From positions 310,001 to 374,000 of the forward strand of contig NZ_CP027231.1 of the NCBI RefSeq assembly GCF_002998435.1: DNA of 64,000 bases. The letters run 5' to 3'. The notes under the pieces were generated by a model, which was not told the DNA's origin, ran no database searches, and was given only the letters and a program-made list of their open reading frames with translations. The stretch comes from Bacteroides zoogleoformans. Lineage in GTDB: Bacteria; Bacteroidota; Bacteroidia; Bacteroidales; Bacteroidaceae. Shown piece by piece: positions 1 through 8,339 of this stretch (its first letter is position 1; every line of letters begins with the position of its first letter). A program made the translations under genes and the position numbers.

Positions 1-1371
1 GAGCACGCGGTCGAATTCCGCAATCCGCTTTGCTATATCATCGTATGAGGAGGGAGCATTGTCAACAACCAATTTTACCCGCCTTAGTTTCTCGTGGAGG
101 TTAGCTTCAGTAGGGATAATTTCATGGATGTCTGGCAAACCTTGGAATACGTGCTGGTAATTAGTTCCCCGGTGATTCCCAACCAACACCGGCAGGCTGG
201 CCGTGGTGAATAGTATTGAACAACCAAAGATACGTTTCAATGTGTCCAGTGAGTCAACGATAGGTTGAAGATAGTTGACGGGTAAGGTTTGCACTTCATC
301 AAGAACCACTACGCTGTTGACAATGTTATGTAGTTTTCTGCATCGGGATGGCTTATTGCTGAACAATGATTCAAAGAGTTCCACTGTGGTGGTCACGATG
401 ACTGGGTAATCCCAGTTTTCAGTTGCCAGTTTTATTCGGTATTGTTCCTCTGTTTCATTTTCATTTTCGTTGCCCTCGTGGTTCATGTTGGAGTGATGCT
501 CCAACACATTCTCCTCTCCCAAAATGTCTTTGAGTATATGGGCGGTCTGTATGATGATACTTGTATATGGTATGGCAATGATGATTCTGTCCTGACCGTT
601 TTGTACTGCATGGCGCAATGCCCACAGAACTGACGACAAGGTTTTTCCTCCGCCGGTCGGAACCGTGAGGCTGTAGAAACCTTTCTCACGTTCACTTGAC
701 AGTCGGCACTGTTGCTGTACATAGTTTCGGATAATGTTCACTTCTGTTTCTGGAGTGATTTGTTTGAAGCTTTCCAACCTTGTTTCTAACTTCTCCAACA
801 GTTCCCCTAATTGTGTATGATTGCCTCTGAGTGCGGCCGTTTTTGGATGCATAAAGGATTCTGTATCAAGATAATCTGCATCAACAAGGCAACTATATAA
901 CATCCTCTCCAAGTGATGTAGGTCTTTAGGCTGAAAGGGAAGAGGAGGGATGGTCAGTTTGATGTCAAACAAGCACTTCTCATCAACGTCCTCGGGAATG
1001 GTTTTCTTCAACAGTTCTTTTTTCTCGCCTTCGTCGTAAAGTCCCCGATGATGACCCATCAGTGGGTTTGCAAAGAGCATTGCAGCTTGAGGATAATATT
1101 TCTGTGCTATCAATGCCCCCACGTAAGCGTGGTGATAGTCACCGGACACTCTGATGGCGGGCTCCATTCCACTTGCTTTCTTGATGTGCTCTTGAAACGT
1201 ACGTTGTTCTTTTCCCTTGTCGTGGAGTAGCCCCATCACCACTCCCCAGTTGCCCATGCCAAACTTGGATGCGAACGTCTTACACCGCTCTGCCACTCCT
1301 TTAGAATGCTTCTCATTGGATTGTTTTACCCAATGACCGTCTTGTTCTTGGTAAAGATGTGAAATGAACAT
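1..1371 (-). CDS. cas3: CRISPR-associated helicase/nuclease Cas3 (5' part, runs off window)
   Basis: This is the first 457 codons of Cas3, the nuclease-helicase that degrades DNA recruited by Cascade in type I CRISPR systems. Reading leftward from the ATG at 1371, the N-terminal HD nuclease domain shows HSKGVAE, then LLHDKGK (the HD pair) and a later DYHHAYVGA segment. The helicase part shows Walker A TVPTGGGKT, the Walker B-type box VVLDEVQ where many helicases have DEAH, and motif III TTASLP. HD domain first and helicase second is the fused Cas3 layout. The gene continues past base 1, so the C-terminal helicase domain and the other cas genes are not visible. In type I-C loci cas3 is usually first in the operon, which fits a 5' end facing an intergenic region, but the subtype cannot be fixed here. 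The nearest genes on the other side are IS elements. Confidence 0.9.
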   Translation of the reverse strand, partial: MFISHLYQEQDGHWVKQSNEKHSKGVAERCKTFASKFGMGNWGVVMGLLHDKGKEQRTFQEHIKKASGMEPAIRVSGDYHHAYVGALIAQKYYPQAAMLFANPLMGHHRGLYDEGEKKELLKKTIPEDVDEKCLFDIKLTIPPLPFQPKDLHHLERMLYSCLVDADYLDTESFMHPKTAALRGNHTQLGELLEKLETRLESFKQITPETEVNIIRNYVQQQCRLSSEREKGFYSLTVPTGGGKTLSSVLWALRHAVQNGQDRIIIAIPYTSIIIQTAHILKDILGEENVLEHHSNMNHEGNENENETEEQYRIKLATENWDYPVIVTTTVELFESLFSNKPSRCRKLHNIVNSVVVLDEVQTLPVNYLQPIVDSLDTLKRIFGCSILFTTASLPVLVGNHRGTNYQHVFQGLPDIHEIIPTEANLHEKLRRVKLVVDNAPSSYDDIAKRIAEFDRVL

Positions 1372-1503
1372 GTTCCTCGGTTACACGGTTTTCTGTTTAC
1401 TAAATGATTGAGCAGCCAAATGTTGCCCTGTGTTTTGTCATGTACAAATAAAATGTTTGCTTTATCGTTAAAGTGTAAAGTCACAATTTAAAAGCTGACA
1501 TCG

Positions 1504-1533
1504 CAAAAATAAAAATAATTCTATTTTTCCAAA
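1504..1533 (-). promoter_or_regulatory. Putative cas3 operon promoter
   Basis: On the minus strand a TTTG (1530-1533) lies 18 bp before TATTTTTG (1504-1511), which matches the Bacteroides -33/-7 pattern. The predicted transcript would have a leader of roughly 125 bases before the cas3 ATG at 1371. The ISL3 element begins about 10 bp upstream of the -33 box. Confidence 0.55.
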
Positions 1534-1551
1534 AATTTCTAAGTCCTTTTT

Positions 1552-2866
1552 GGCTCTTCCGACATTTCGAGTGATGGTATGTTAAAGAAGAAAACCGCTG
1601 AACAAATTGTATATTTGAATAACCACAAACAAATGTACATTTATGAACAGCAGTTTTCTATATCATGCGTGGGGGCTATACAATCACAAATGCACCCGTG
1701 AGGAATACAAAGGTAATACAATTATTCTGCATGTTGAAGCAAAAGAACGTCAAAATGAGTGTCCCAAGTGCGGATGCCGCCATTTGGTGAAGAATGGTTA
1801 CCGTATGCGTGACTTTATCGGTCTTCCTGTTGGCGGCAAAAAGGTGATAGTCCGCATGAAAGTACAACGCTACAAGTGTAAGAACAAGGATTGTGATTAC
1901 GACCGCCAAGAGAATATCCCCTTCGCCACAGGCAATTGCAGCTACACCCACCGTTTCGCAAGGTACGTGGTCGGATTGTTAAAGGCAATGACTTTGAAAG
2001 ATGCGGCCAACCTGTTGGGAGTAACATGGGACACCATCAAAGACATACATAGCCGGTATTTGGAATACCATTACACCCCTCCTTCGTTGGAGGGTGTGGA
2101 TTGTATCGGCATAGACGAGTTCGCCGTAAGAAGAGGGCACATATACAAGACAATAGTTGTCGACCTGAGGAGCGGACGTATCATATATGTTGGCGAAGGC
2201 AAAGGAGCTGATGCCTTGAACGGCTTTTGGAAAAGGGTAAAGCGAAAAGGCATTGACATCAAGTATGTTACCACAGACCTTTCTGCGGCATTCATTTCGT
2301 CCGTATATGAACATTGTCCCAATGCGCTTCATGTTTTTGACCATTTCCACGTGGTCAAGCTCATGAACGAAAAGCTGGATGACATACGCAGAGTACAGTA
2401 CAACATGGAAAAGGATATCAATAAGCGGAAGGTCCTCAAAGGCACGAGATACCTCCTGTTAAGCAATGGTGAGGACATCTTTGACAAGGAATATAAAACG
2501 AGGCTTGACAATGCTCTGGACATGAACAAGCCTCTCTCGCAGGCATATTACCTCAAGGAGCAGCTCCGGGAATTTTGGACACAGATCAACAAGGAAGAGG
2601 CGGAGAAAGTAATGCTGGATTGGGTAAACCAGGCTAAAGAGAGCGAAGTGCCACAGCTGATGAAAATGGCTGCAACCATTATGGCGCATCGAACGGGAAT
2701 ACTCGCATGGTACGACTGCCATATCTCTACCGGCAAAGTGGAGGGCATCAACAATAAGATAAAAGTAATGAAAAGGAATGCGTACGGATTCAGGGATGAA
2801 CGATACTTTGAGCTTAGGCTTTATGCACTACACGACTGCCGTATCACTCGAAATGTCGGATGAGCC
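1552..2866 (+). mobile_element. ISL3-family insertion sequence, complete
   Basis: The ends are 24-bp inverted repeats (1552-1575 and 2843-2866) that match at 23 of 24 positions and start GGCTC. They are flanked by an identical 8-bp direct repeat, TCCTTTTT, at 1544-1551 and 2867-2874. An 8-bp duplication and a single transposase of about 400 residues are typical of the ISL3 family. The intact ends, perfect duplication and open transposase suggest a recent insertion. Confidence 0.93.
1643..2863 (+). CDS. ISL3-family transposase
   Basis: This 406-residue DDE transposase moves the surrounding element. The N-terminus has a zinc-ribbon, CPKCGCRHL near residue 40 followed by YKCKNKDCDY near residue 78. 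A helix-turn-helix-like segment follows (LKDAANLLGVTWDTIK), then the catalytic core with GIDEFAVRRGH (first Asp), VTTDLSAAF (second Asp) and the C-terminal VEGINNKIKVMKR (Glu). The full length and uninterrupted frame indicate a functional enzyme. The stop codon at 2861-2863 lies inside the right inverted repeat. The start is the ATG 68 bp inside the left repeat. Confidence 0.95.
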   Translation: MNSSFLYHAWGLYNHKCTREEYKGNTIILHVEAKERQNECPKCGCRHLVKNGYRMRDFIGLPVGGKKVIVRMKVQRYKCKNKDCDYDRQENIPFATGNCSYTHRFARYVVGLLKAMTLKDAANLLGVTWDTIKDIHSRYLEYHYTPPSLEGVDCIGIDEFAVRRGHIYKTIVVDLRSGRIIYVGEGKGADALNGFWKRVKRKGIDIKYVTTDLSAAFISSVYEHCPNALHVFDHFHVVKLMNEKLDDIRRVQYNMEKDINKRKVLKGTRYLLLSNGEDIFDKEYKTRLDNALDMNKPLSQAYYLKEQLREFWTQINKEEAEKVMLDWVNQAKESEVPQLMKMAATIMAHRTGILAWYDCHISTGKVEGINNKIKVMKRNAYGFRDERYFELRLYALHDCRITRNVG

Positions 2867-2990
2867 TCCTTTTTTGCGTTTGATGTTATGGATTGTCGAT
2901 TAAACAACGTTAAATCTGCATGAATGTTTGTTTTTGTTAAGTCTTATGCTACATAAAAGTGACACTACTTTGTCACCAGCAAATTTATAA

Positions 2991-3593
2991 ATGCTTGTAT
3001 CACGTTTTATATCAGTGTATTATAAAAAGTTGAATTACTCCTACATCGAGAACTATTACAACGCGATGGACAGCATCATCCGGCTGCTCGACGCCGGAGA
3101 CGATGTGCCCTCCTGGCAGGAGACACGCTACCGGAAGATGCTCGACGGCCTGCGCATAAAGCGCACCGAGGACTTCGACCTGCTCTATCCCGTCGACCTG
3201 TCTTACCTCTTCTTCTTCCGTACCATCCCGTTTCAGAAGGAGGCTCTGGATGACGGGCTGGCTTCTTACTTCGAGCGCGCCGAGGGAAAAGCGGATGTTA
3301 TATCCCTGCTGGAGCGGTGCCTGGCCAAACAGACGATTGCCATTGCCCTGCGCCGGTTCGATATCCTCGACTTCCCCGTCACCATCCGTAACCTGTTCGA
3401 CGACTCCAAGGCTGCGCGGGATGGCGCTCAAGAACAAACCCGCATGCTTGAGCTGGCCGACAGGCTGGCCGGGGAAGTGAAGCGCGAACTGGCCGACGTG
3501 GACATGCTTCTGACGACGGAAGCCTCCGGAAGCGTCGATACCGACACATCGTTCAACCGTCCCGACGACATAATAATGCTGATGCCATGCTGA
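2991..3593 (+). CDS. Hypothetical protein in GC-rich remnant
   Basis: I do not recognise this protein of up to 200 residues. It is mostly acidic and helical-looking, with FFFRTIPFQKEALDDG in the middle and a polar tail. From about position 3050 onward the gene is visibly richer in G and C than its flanks, with third-position C/G, whereas the first 20 codons are AT-rich. The gene may therefore have been truncated at its 5' end, or may begin at the in-frame ATG at 3066. Its stop overlaps the ATG of the next GC-rich gene (ATGCTGA at 3587-3593), so the two were once translated together. A structural gene of a prophage or conjugative element is possible but unproven. Confidence 0.55.
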   Translation: MLVSRFISVYYKKLNYSYIENYYNAMDSIIRLLDAGDDVPSWQETRYRKMLDGLRIKRTEDFDLLYPVDLSYLFFFRTIPFQKEALDDGLASYFERAEGKADVISLLERCLAKQTIAIALRRFDILDFPVTIRNLFDDSKAARDGAQEQTRMLELADRLAGEVKRELADVDMLLTTEASGSVDTDTSFNRPDDIIMLMPC

Positions 3594-3740
3594 CGATAGA
3601 CTTTATGGTAAGGGGGGGGCAATACAGCATCCCCAATGCCTGGGAGGGGCTGAGCCCTTATCTGTTCCAAGCCCTTATACGCGACTTGTCGGCCTTTGCC
3701 CGGGGCGCCATGCCGGTGGCGATGGTGCGTGTCAACCATA
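3587..3740 (+). pseudogene. 5' fragment of unknown gene cut by IS982-family element
   Basis: About 51 codons (MLTIDFMVRGGQYS... to ...VRVNH) share the GC-rich composition of the upstream gene and overlap its end. The frame then runs into the left inverted repeat of the IS982-family element at 3741, and its last residues before the stop at 3784 come from IS sequence. No continuation of the GC-rich gene is visible after the element at 4734, so the 3' part was deleted rather than only interrupted. The family is not recognised. Confidence 0.6.
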
Positions 3741-4733
3741 TACCCCAGTTCGGGATAATCCTTTTTGTTAAATATAAGTTTTAGTGTCTTCGGCTAGGTA
3801 CACAAGAAGCTCTCCGTTCATGGGACATGGACGGTTATGCTGAAAATGTTTTCTTATTAAAAATGCGTTGCGCTTAAAAAAGGCTCAACAGTTTGGTGCT
3901 CTCGATGGTGTATCCACCAAGGGCTTTGGGTTTGTTCCCAAAGAAGCAGTATGCTCCCAGTGACCAGTTGTATGCCATCCTCGAAAAGGAAGTCAAAGAG
4001 CTTTTTCGAGATGTAGCCTTTGTCGGCAAAGAGCTTGCCGTACAGTCGTTTAGCCAACACCTCAAACACATTTGGATCCTTGTCGCTGACATTTGCGCCA
4101 GTGAGGACAAACGCAATAATCTCGCCTCTGTCATTGCAAGCCAGATGGAGTTTGAATCCATGGCACCAGCCCATGGTTCCCTTGCCATCATCCGTTGCAA
4201 TGCCCTTGAACACCTTGTTGGCATACCGCCTAAGATTGTGGCACACGGGTATCATGGTGGAGTCCACAAATGTAATGCCCGTGCATCTGCCGAATACTTG
4301 GAGGTTCAGGAAGAACATCAGGGGGAAGAACACACGGCTCTCGAGTTCTACGAAACGGTTGTAAGACACCGCGTCAGGGAAAAACGACTTCAACATACCC
4401 TTGATGAAGAACAGATAATAGTGTTTGAAGTTGCGGAACGAACCGAAATGGAAATAGAGCAGAATGGTCATGATTTCGCTGTCAGACATGGATGCCTTGC
4501 GTCTTCTGCGCTTCACTCCGGCCTCACCCAAAAGCAGTTTTCCCGCATTTTCTGACTTAAATTGTTTGCAGAAATCATCAATAACACAAAATAAAGCAGT
4601 AACTTTGTAATCGGTAGTCTTAATCATGATGTTTGTAGCTAATTGATTATCACTTATAAAGGTACAAAATCTTGATTAGACTACCAACTTTTTCTCTTAC
4701 TATTTTTCGACTTTCTTATCCCGAGCTGGGGTA
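3741..4733 (-). mobile_element. IS982-family insertion sequence, internally deleted
   Basis: The terminal inverted repeats are 3741-3758 (TACCCCAGTTCGGGATAA) and 4716-4733, matching at 17 of 18 positions. A 3-bp ATA flanks both ends (3738-3740, 4734-4736) and may be the target duplication. Both ends are present, but the transposase has lost an internal segment including its catalytic glutamate, so the element could only move if served in trans. Confidence 0.85.
3874..4627 (-). pseudogene. IS982-family transposase with internal deletion and frameshift
   Basis: The reading frame from the ATG at 4627 gives a typical IS982-family transposase, including TFVDSTMIPVCHN (Asp), FKGIATDDGKGTMGW and FADKGYISKKLF (Asp), up to GIQLVTG at about 3960. 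There it joins directly, out of frame, to the family's C-terminal end: AYCFFGNKPKAL in another frame, ending with LLSLF and a stop at 3874-3876. The roughly 60 residues that should lie between, which hold the third catalytic residue (Glu), are missing. The current frame runs on to a stop at 3857 with unrelated residues. The deletion and loss of the DDE glutamate make it inactive. Confidence 0.85.
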
Positions 4734-4749
4734 ATAACTGATTAAACAG

Positions 4750-4782
4750 TAACGGGAATAACTTTGATAGCTATTCCCGTTA
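4750..4782. terminator. Hairpin between IS982-family element and gene fragment
   Basis: There is a perfect 11-bp stem, TAACGGGAATA (4750-4760) pairing with 4772-4782, around an 11-base loop. AT-rich sequence follows it on the plus strand. It is probably a terminator, but it lacks a strong T-run on the minus strand, where the neighbouring gene fragment ends. Confidence 0.5.
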
Positions 4783-4790
4783 TTTATATA

Positions 4791-5052
4791 TTATCTGCCT
4801 TTTAAGAACTTAAATAGACTATTTAGATTAATTCCAATACCACCCACGTTTGGTTCAAGAATTAGTGTATCATTAAGTATTTTGCCAACGCCACCTTTTA
4901 ACTCTTTCTTCACTCTGAAATCTTGAATAGCTTTCTCTTCTCTAATATCTTGAAATATCTTCTCAAGAAGTGATACTACATCTTGAGGACGTTGGCAAAT
5001 TTTCCGTATTTCTAAAAATACAAATTTATCTTTGGGAATGGCACTATAAAAT
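4791..5052 (-). pseudogene. 3' fragment of unknown gene truncated by IS256-family element
   Basis: The minus-strand frame ending at 4791 encodes a plausible protein tail of about 87 residues (FLEIRKICQRP..., ...LEPNVGGIGINLN..., ending FKFLKGR). Upstream of about 5052 the same frame continues only through the terminal repeat of the IS256-family element, so those residues are not native. The matching 5' part is not visible on the other side of the element (after 6394). I do not recognise the family. Confidence 0.5.
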
Positions 5053-6394
5053 ATTTTGTGTAAATGTAAAATACGGGATTCAGTATGAGTTCCGTATTTT
5101 TTATTTAATAGCTTTGCAAAATGAAGAAGATTATGAAAGAGAAGAATCATGTAGTGCCTGAGAGGTATTAAGTAAGGAGTTCCTTAGTCAGTTCAAGACA
5201 GAATCTGATGTCAGCAAATTTCTGAAGCAGTTACACGCGCAGGTATTGGAGAAAATGCTTGAAGGTGAGATGGATGCGCATCTGGGTTATGAGAAGAATT
5301 CGTTTTCCGGTCGTAACAGCGGTAATTCCCGTAACGGCAGCTACCCCAAGAAAATCCAAACCGAACACGGTGAAGCGGTCATACCTATTCCCCGTGACCG
5401 TAACGGTCAATTCGAGCCCATAGTTGTTCCCAAACATGAGAGCCGTGGGCTTTCTATAGAAAAACTTGTTATCTCCTTATATGCCAAAGGAATGAGCGTG
5501 TCCGACATTGAAGAGGAAATGCGTGAAATCTATGAAATAGAACTTCCACATCAGCCATTTCCATCATTACGAACAAAGTCAACCAGGGGCTGCTCAGGAA
5601 TGGCAGAACTGCCCTTTGGATCCTGTCTATCTTATCGTTTGGATGGACGGTATTGTATTCAAGGTTCGTGACAACGGAAAAATCATCAACAAGACTGTCT
5701 ATCTCTGTATCGGTTTGAAACAGAACGGCTTGAAAGAAGTCCTTGGCATGTGGGTGGGAAAATCAGAAAGTTCTTCATTCTGGATGGGTGTCCTGACAGA
5801 TTTGAAGGCTCGCGGAGTGCAGGACATACTGATTACCTGCACTGACAACCTGAACGGGTTTACCGACACCATACGTGCCGTATTTCCTCAGTCTTCCACG
5901 CAAAATATGTGTTGTACATCAGATCAGGAACTCCTGTAAATATGTCGTTTACAAGGACAAGAAAGAGTTTACAGCCGATATGAAGAACATCTATAACGCG
6001 CCCAACAAGGAGGCTGCTGCCGTGGAATTGGATAATTTGGAAAAGAAATGGGGCGGGAAGTACCCTTATGCCATCCTCTCATGGAGGAATAACTGGGATG
6101 ACCTGACTGTTTTCTTCCAGTTTCCATTGGAAATCAGGAAAATAATCTACACAACAAATCTCATAGAAAATCTGAATGGAAAAATCAGAAAGTACACTAA
6201 ATCAAAACTTTCATTCACGTCGGATGATGCTGTGAAGAAAATGGTATACCTGTCTTTGATGGAGATTGAGAAGAAGTGGACAATGCCGATTACTAACAGG
6301 GGATTGATTATGAACCAATTTATGCTTATTTTTGAAAACAGAATCCAGATATAAGAGAACTTATAACTGAATCCCGTTTCTATTTACACAAAAT
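5053..6394 (+). mobile_element. IS256-family insertion sequence, decayed
   Basis: Imperfect terminal repeats lie at about 5053-5083 and 6367-6394; both contain ATTTTGTGTAAAT followed by CGGGATTCAG when read inward. They enclose a frameshifted IS256-type transposase. I found no 8-bp target duplication, which suggests deletion or recombination next to the element after insertion. Confidence 0.8.
5121..6354 (+). pseudogene. IS256-family transposase with several frameshifts
   Basis: The conceptual protein begins MKKIMKEKNHVVPERY (ATG 5121) and continues through KMLEGEMDAHLGYEK and GRNSGNSRNGSYPKK, hallmarks of the IS256 family. It has VWMDGIVFKVR (Asp), CTDNLNGF (Asp) and YTTNLIENLNGKIRKY (Glu). 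The frame is broken at about 5170 (stop after PERY), at about 5547 (a T missing after GAACTT), near 5588, and near 5900 (an extra A in ACGCAAAATATG). The catalytic triad can be read across the three fragments, but no single frame covers it. Confidence 0.9.
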
Positions 6395-6631
6395 TATGGA
6401 TACTGCCGAAAATATAGAAAAACTTATTCTATAATTCCGATTTTTGTCTTATCTTTGCGTTTGAAGAGTTCTTTGAAGGTTACGCAACGTACAGAAAAAT
6501 AATGCAGTAGATAACTAACTTAATCGTAACCTATTACTATTATGAGTAATAAACTTATGCTCATTCCCAGCAAATTACATTCTTTTCGTAACTTCGTTAC
6601 ACAAATATACAAAAATTATGCGACATGGAAT
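6395..6631 (+). other. Intergenic remnant with a promoter-like box and no gene
   Basis: A plus-strand -7 box, TATCTTTG (6450-6457), is followed by about 85 bases of leader and an ATG at 6543. The frame from that ATG is short (stop about 6690) and runs antisense into the 3' end of the downstream transporter gene. A GTAAC-TTC-GTTAC inverted repeat lies near 6585. I see no recognisable gene; this may be the promoter and leader of a gene whose body was lost. Confidence 0.35.
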
Positions 6632-8014
6632 TTATGCTTTCTTCTTTTTGTCAATGATTCCTGTGGTTTTGGCAAAAACGGATAGTGCAATTGCGGCAAC
6701 CAGTCCGATACCGGCAAAGTAGTACCAGATATAATGCGCATTAGTGCTGGCTGCTTCCCACGCTTCTCGTGTCTCAAACAAAAGCGGGTCGGGGCAGTAT
6801 TCTGTCAGAAGCACACCGGCAATGCCGAATCCGAAAATGGAAGACAAGAATGAATGGAGATGGCTGAATCCGAGATACATACCTTCTTCTCCCTTAGGGG
6901 CCTGTAAAGAGAAATATTCCAGATAGCGTGGGGAGATGAAGCATTCTGCCAAAGCCTGCACCACGATACCCAGCACCATCATCAGCGTGATGTTGCTCAT
7001 GCCACCGATCACCTCATTATCCAATAGATTGCCGCATGCCATCAGCAATGCCGAGATGGGAATCAGAAACATGCCTATATTCATGGATAAGATGGCCGAA
7101 CGTTTTGCCATCAGCCGGGTGATGAAGCTTACGCAGCAGACCACGACCAATGGATTCACATTGGCTATCCATCCCGGCTTAGCCGTTTCGCCTGCCATGC
7201 GAATCACGTATTTGGGCATGGTGGCATACAATTGCTGCTGCACCATCCAGAAGCCCGTGACGATAAGAATAAGAATCAGTAAACGCCAGTTGGTGATGAT
7301 GCGCATAAATCCCCGGCCTATTTCGCGCATGCTCTTTCCTTCGCCGGCCGTATGTGCCGATTTATACAATAGAATGACGGATAGCAAAGCCAGGATTGTC
7401 ATTGCGGCCGAGAAATAATTGATGTAAATATAAGCTTGTTCACCGATGAGATTCCGCAATGGGTCGACAATGGTTTTTCCGGTGAAAGCTCCTATGTTGA
7501 CCATCATGTAGAAAATGGAATATCCCCGTGCCCGGGTAGCTTCTGTCGTTTCTTTGGCCACTGACCCCGATATGATGGATTTGATAAATGAGCCTCCTAC
7601 CATGATGACAAACAAAATGGGAACAATCATCCACTTGTTGTTACTCTCCGGTAATCCGGAGAAACGAGTCACCTCACCATATTCCACCAATCCGGCTGCT
7701 TCCAGCAGAGTAGGGAGCAGGCCCAGCCCCAAATATCCCACGGAAAGCAACGAAAAAGCTATAAGCATCGATTTCCTGAAACCTATTTTGTCGGCATACG
7801 CTCCGGAAAAGATAGGTAACAGATAGAGCCCGCCCGAAAACAAGCCGGAAATCATACTCGCTTCAAAATCATTGAAACCTAAAATGTTGGAAAGATAAAT
7901 GGTGAGAACAATAAATACGGCATAATATGCCATACGCTCAAACAGTTCGACTGTGTTACTTACCCAAAAGGCCTTGCTGAAACCTTTGGTGGTGGCTTGG
8001 GGCGATTGCGTCAT
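6632..8014 (-). CDS. POT/MFS-family transporter
   Basis: This is a 460-residue inner-membrane secondary transporter with about 12 or more hydrophobic helices. The N-terminal SNTVELFERMAYYAVFIVLTI resembles the first helix of proton-dependent oligopeptide (POT/PTR2) transporters (E-x-x-E-R-x-x-Y-Y type), so a peptide-like substrate is likely but not shown. A frame-extending ATG at 8062 lies upstream of the promoter's -7 box (8051-8059), so the ATG at 8014 (MTQSPQATTKG) is the start. The end is a lysine-rich tail. It is transcribed alone, with uxaC upstream on the same strand but separated by over 300 bp of repeat-bearing sequence. Confidence 0.85.
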   Translation of the reverse strand: MTQSPQATTKGFSKAFWVSNTVELFERMAYYAVFIVLTIYLSNILGFNDFEASMISGLFSGGLYLLPIFSGAYADKIGFRKSMLIAFSLLSVGYLGLGLLPTLLEAAGLVEYGEVTRFSGLPESNNKWMIVPILFVIMVGGSFIKSIISGSVAKETTEATRARGYSIFYMMVNIGAFTGKTIVDPLRNLIGEQAYIYINYFSAAMTILALLSVILLYKSAHTAGEGKSMREIGRGFMRIITNWRLLILILIVTGFWMVQQQLYATMPKYVIRMAGETAKPGWIANVNPLVVVCCVSFITRLMAKRSAILSMNIGMFLIPISALLMACGNLLDNEVIGGMSNITLMMVLGIVVQALAECFISPRYLEYFSLQAPKGEEGMYLGFSHLHSFLSSIFGFGIAGVLLTEYCPDPLLFETREAWEAASTNAHYIWYYFAGIGLVAAIALSVFAKTTGIIDKKKKA

Positions 8015-8050
8015 CCTTAATGTTTTTTGTTGGGTTGATAGAAAATAAAC

Positions 8051-8083
8051 GCAAAAATACATTTTTAGAATAAAAGAAGCAAA
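8051..8083 (-). promoter_or_regulatory. Promoter of the POT/MFS transporter
   Basis: Minus-strand TTTG (8080-8083), 20 bp, then TATTTTTGC (8051-8059) is a full Bacteroides consensus. It places transcription start near 8045 and rules out the in-frame ATG at 8062 as the start codon. Confidence 0.75.
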
Positions 8084-8205
8084 TGTCTTTTTCTTCTTAT
8101 CGATTGATTATTTGTGGCAAGGCTATTAATCAGAAGAGGAGCGGGGCTTGGATGCAAAAGTTACCGGGAAAGGAATAGTTTGGTAACTTATTGAAAATAG
8201 GCGTT

Positions 8206-8286
8206 TTACGCTTGTATAAGTGTGAGATTGCGCTTGTACAAGTGAAAGCTTGCAGTTGTACAACCGTAATCCCACACTTCAGGAAC
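8206..8286. repeat. 22-bp-phased palindromic repeat array (CTTGTACAAG family)
   Basis: Palindromic cores CTTGTATAAG (8211-8220), CTTGTACAAG (8233-8242) and GTTGTACAAC (8255-8264) are centred exactly 22 bp apart. A degenerate fourth (8277-8286) stays in register. The first unit with its flank recurs, inverted, at about 51.48 kb. Confidence 0.75.
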
Positions 8287-8305
8287 GATATGGTGTGGGC
8301 TTACG
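8265..8305. terminator. Hairpin downstream of uxaC
   Basis: A 13-base arm, CGTAATCCCACAC (8265-8277), pairs with 8293-8305 at 12 of 13 positions around a 15-base loop. It lies 35 bases past the uxaC stop and may end that transcript, but no T-run follows on the minus strand. Confidence 0.4.
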
Positions 8306-8339
8306 GGTGCTTTGCCCGGCGGTTAAGATTAGGCTGCTG

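Noticed and set aside
442..1230. Short frames on both strands within the first 1.3 kb
   Set aside because: The minus-strand Cas3 frame covers the whole stretch continuously and explains it.
3893..4555. A 220-codon plus-strand frame across the IS982-family element
   Set aside because: It is antisense to the recognisable transposase and has no family features.
5045..6402. An 8-bp target duplication around the IS256-family element
   Set aside because: TATAAAAT on the left and TATGGATA on the right do not match for any reasonable placement of the ends.
8206..8286. Whether the 22-bp arrays are a CRISPR array
   Set aside because: The units are palindromes without separate unique spacers of 30-40 bp, and neighbouring units differ; nothing resembles repeat-spacer structure. 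No CRISPR array is seen in the window despite cas3.
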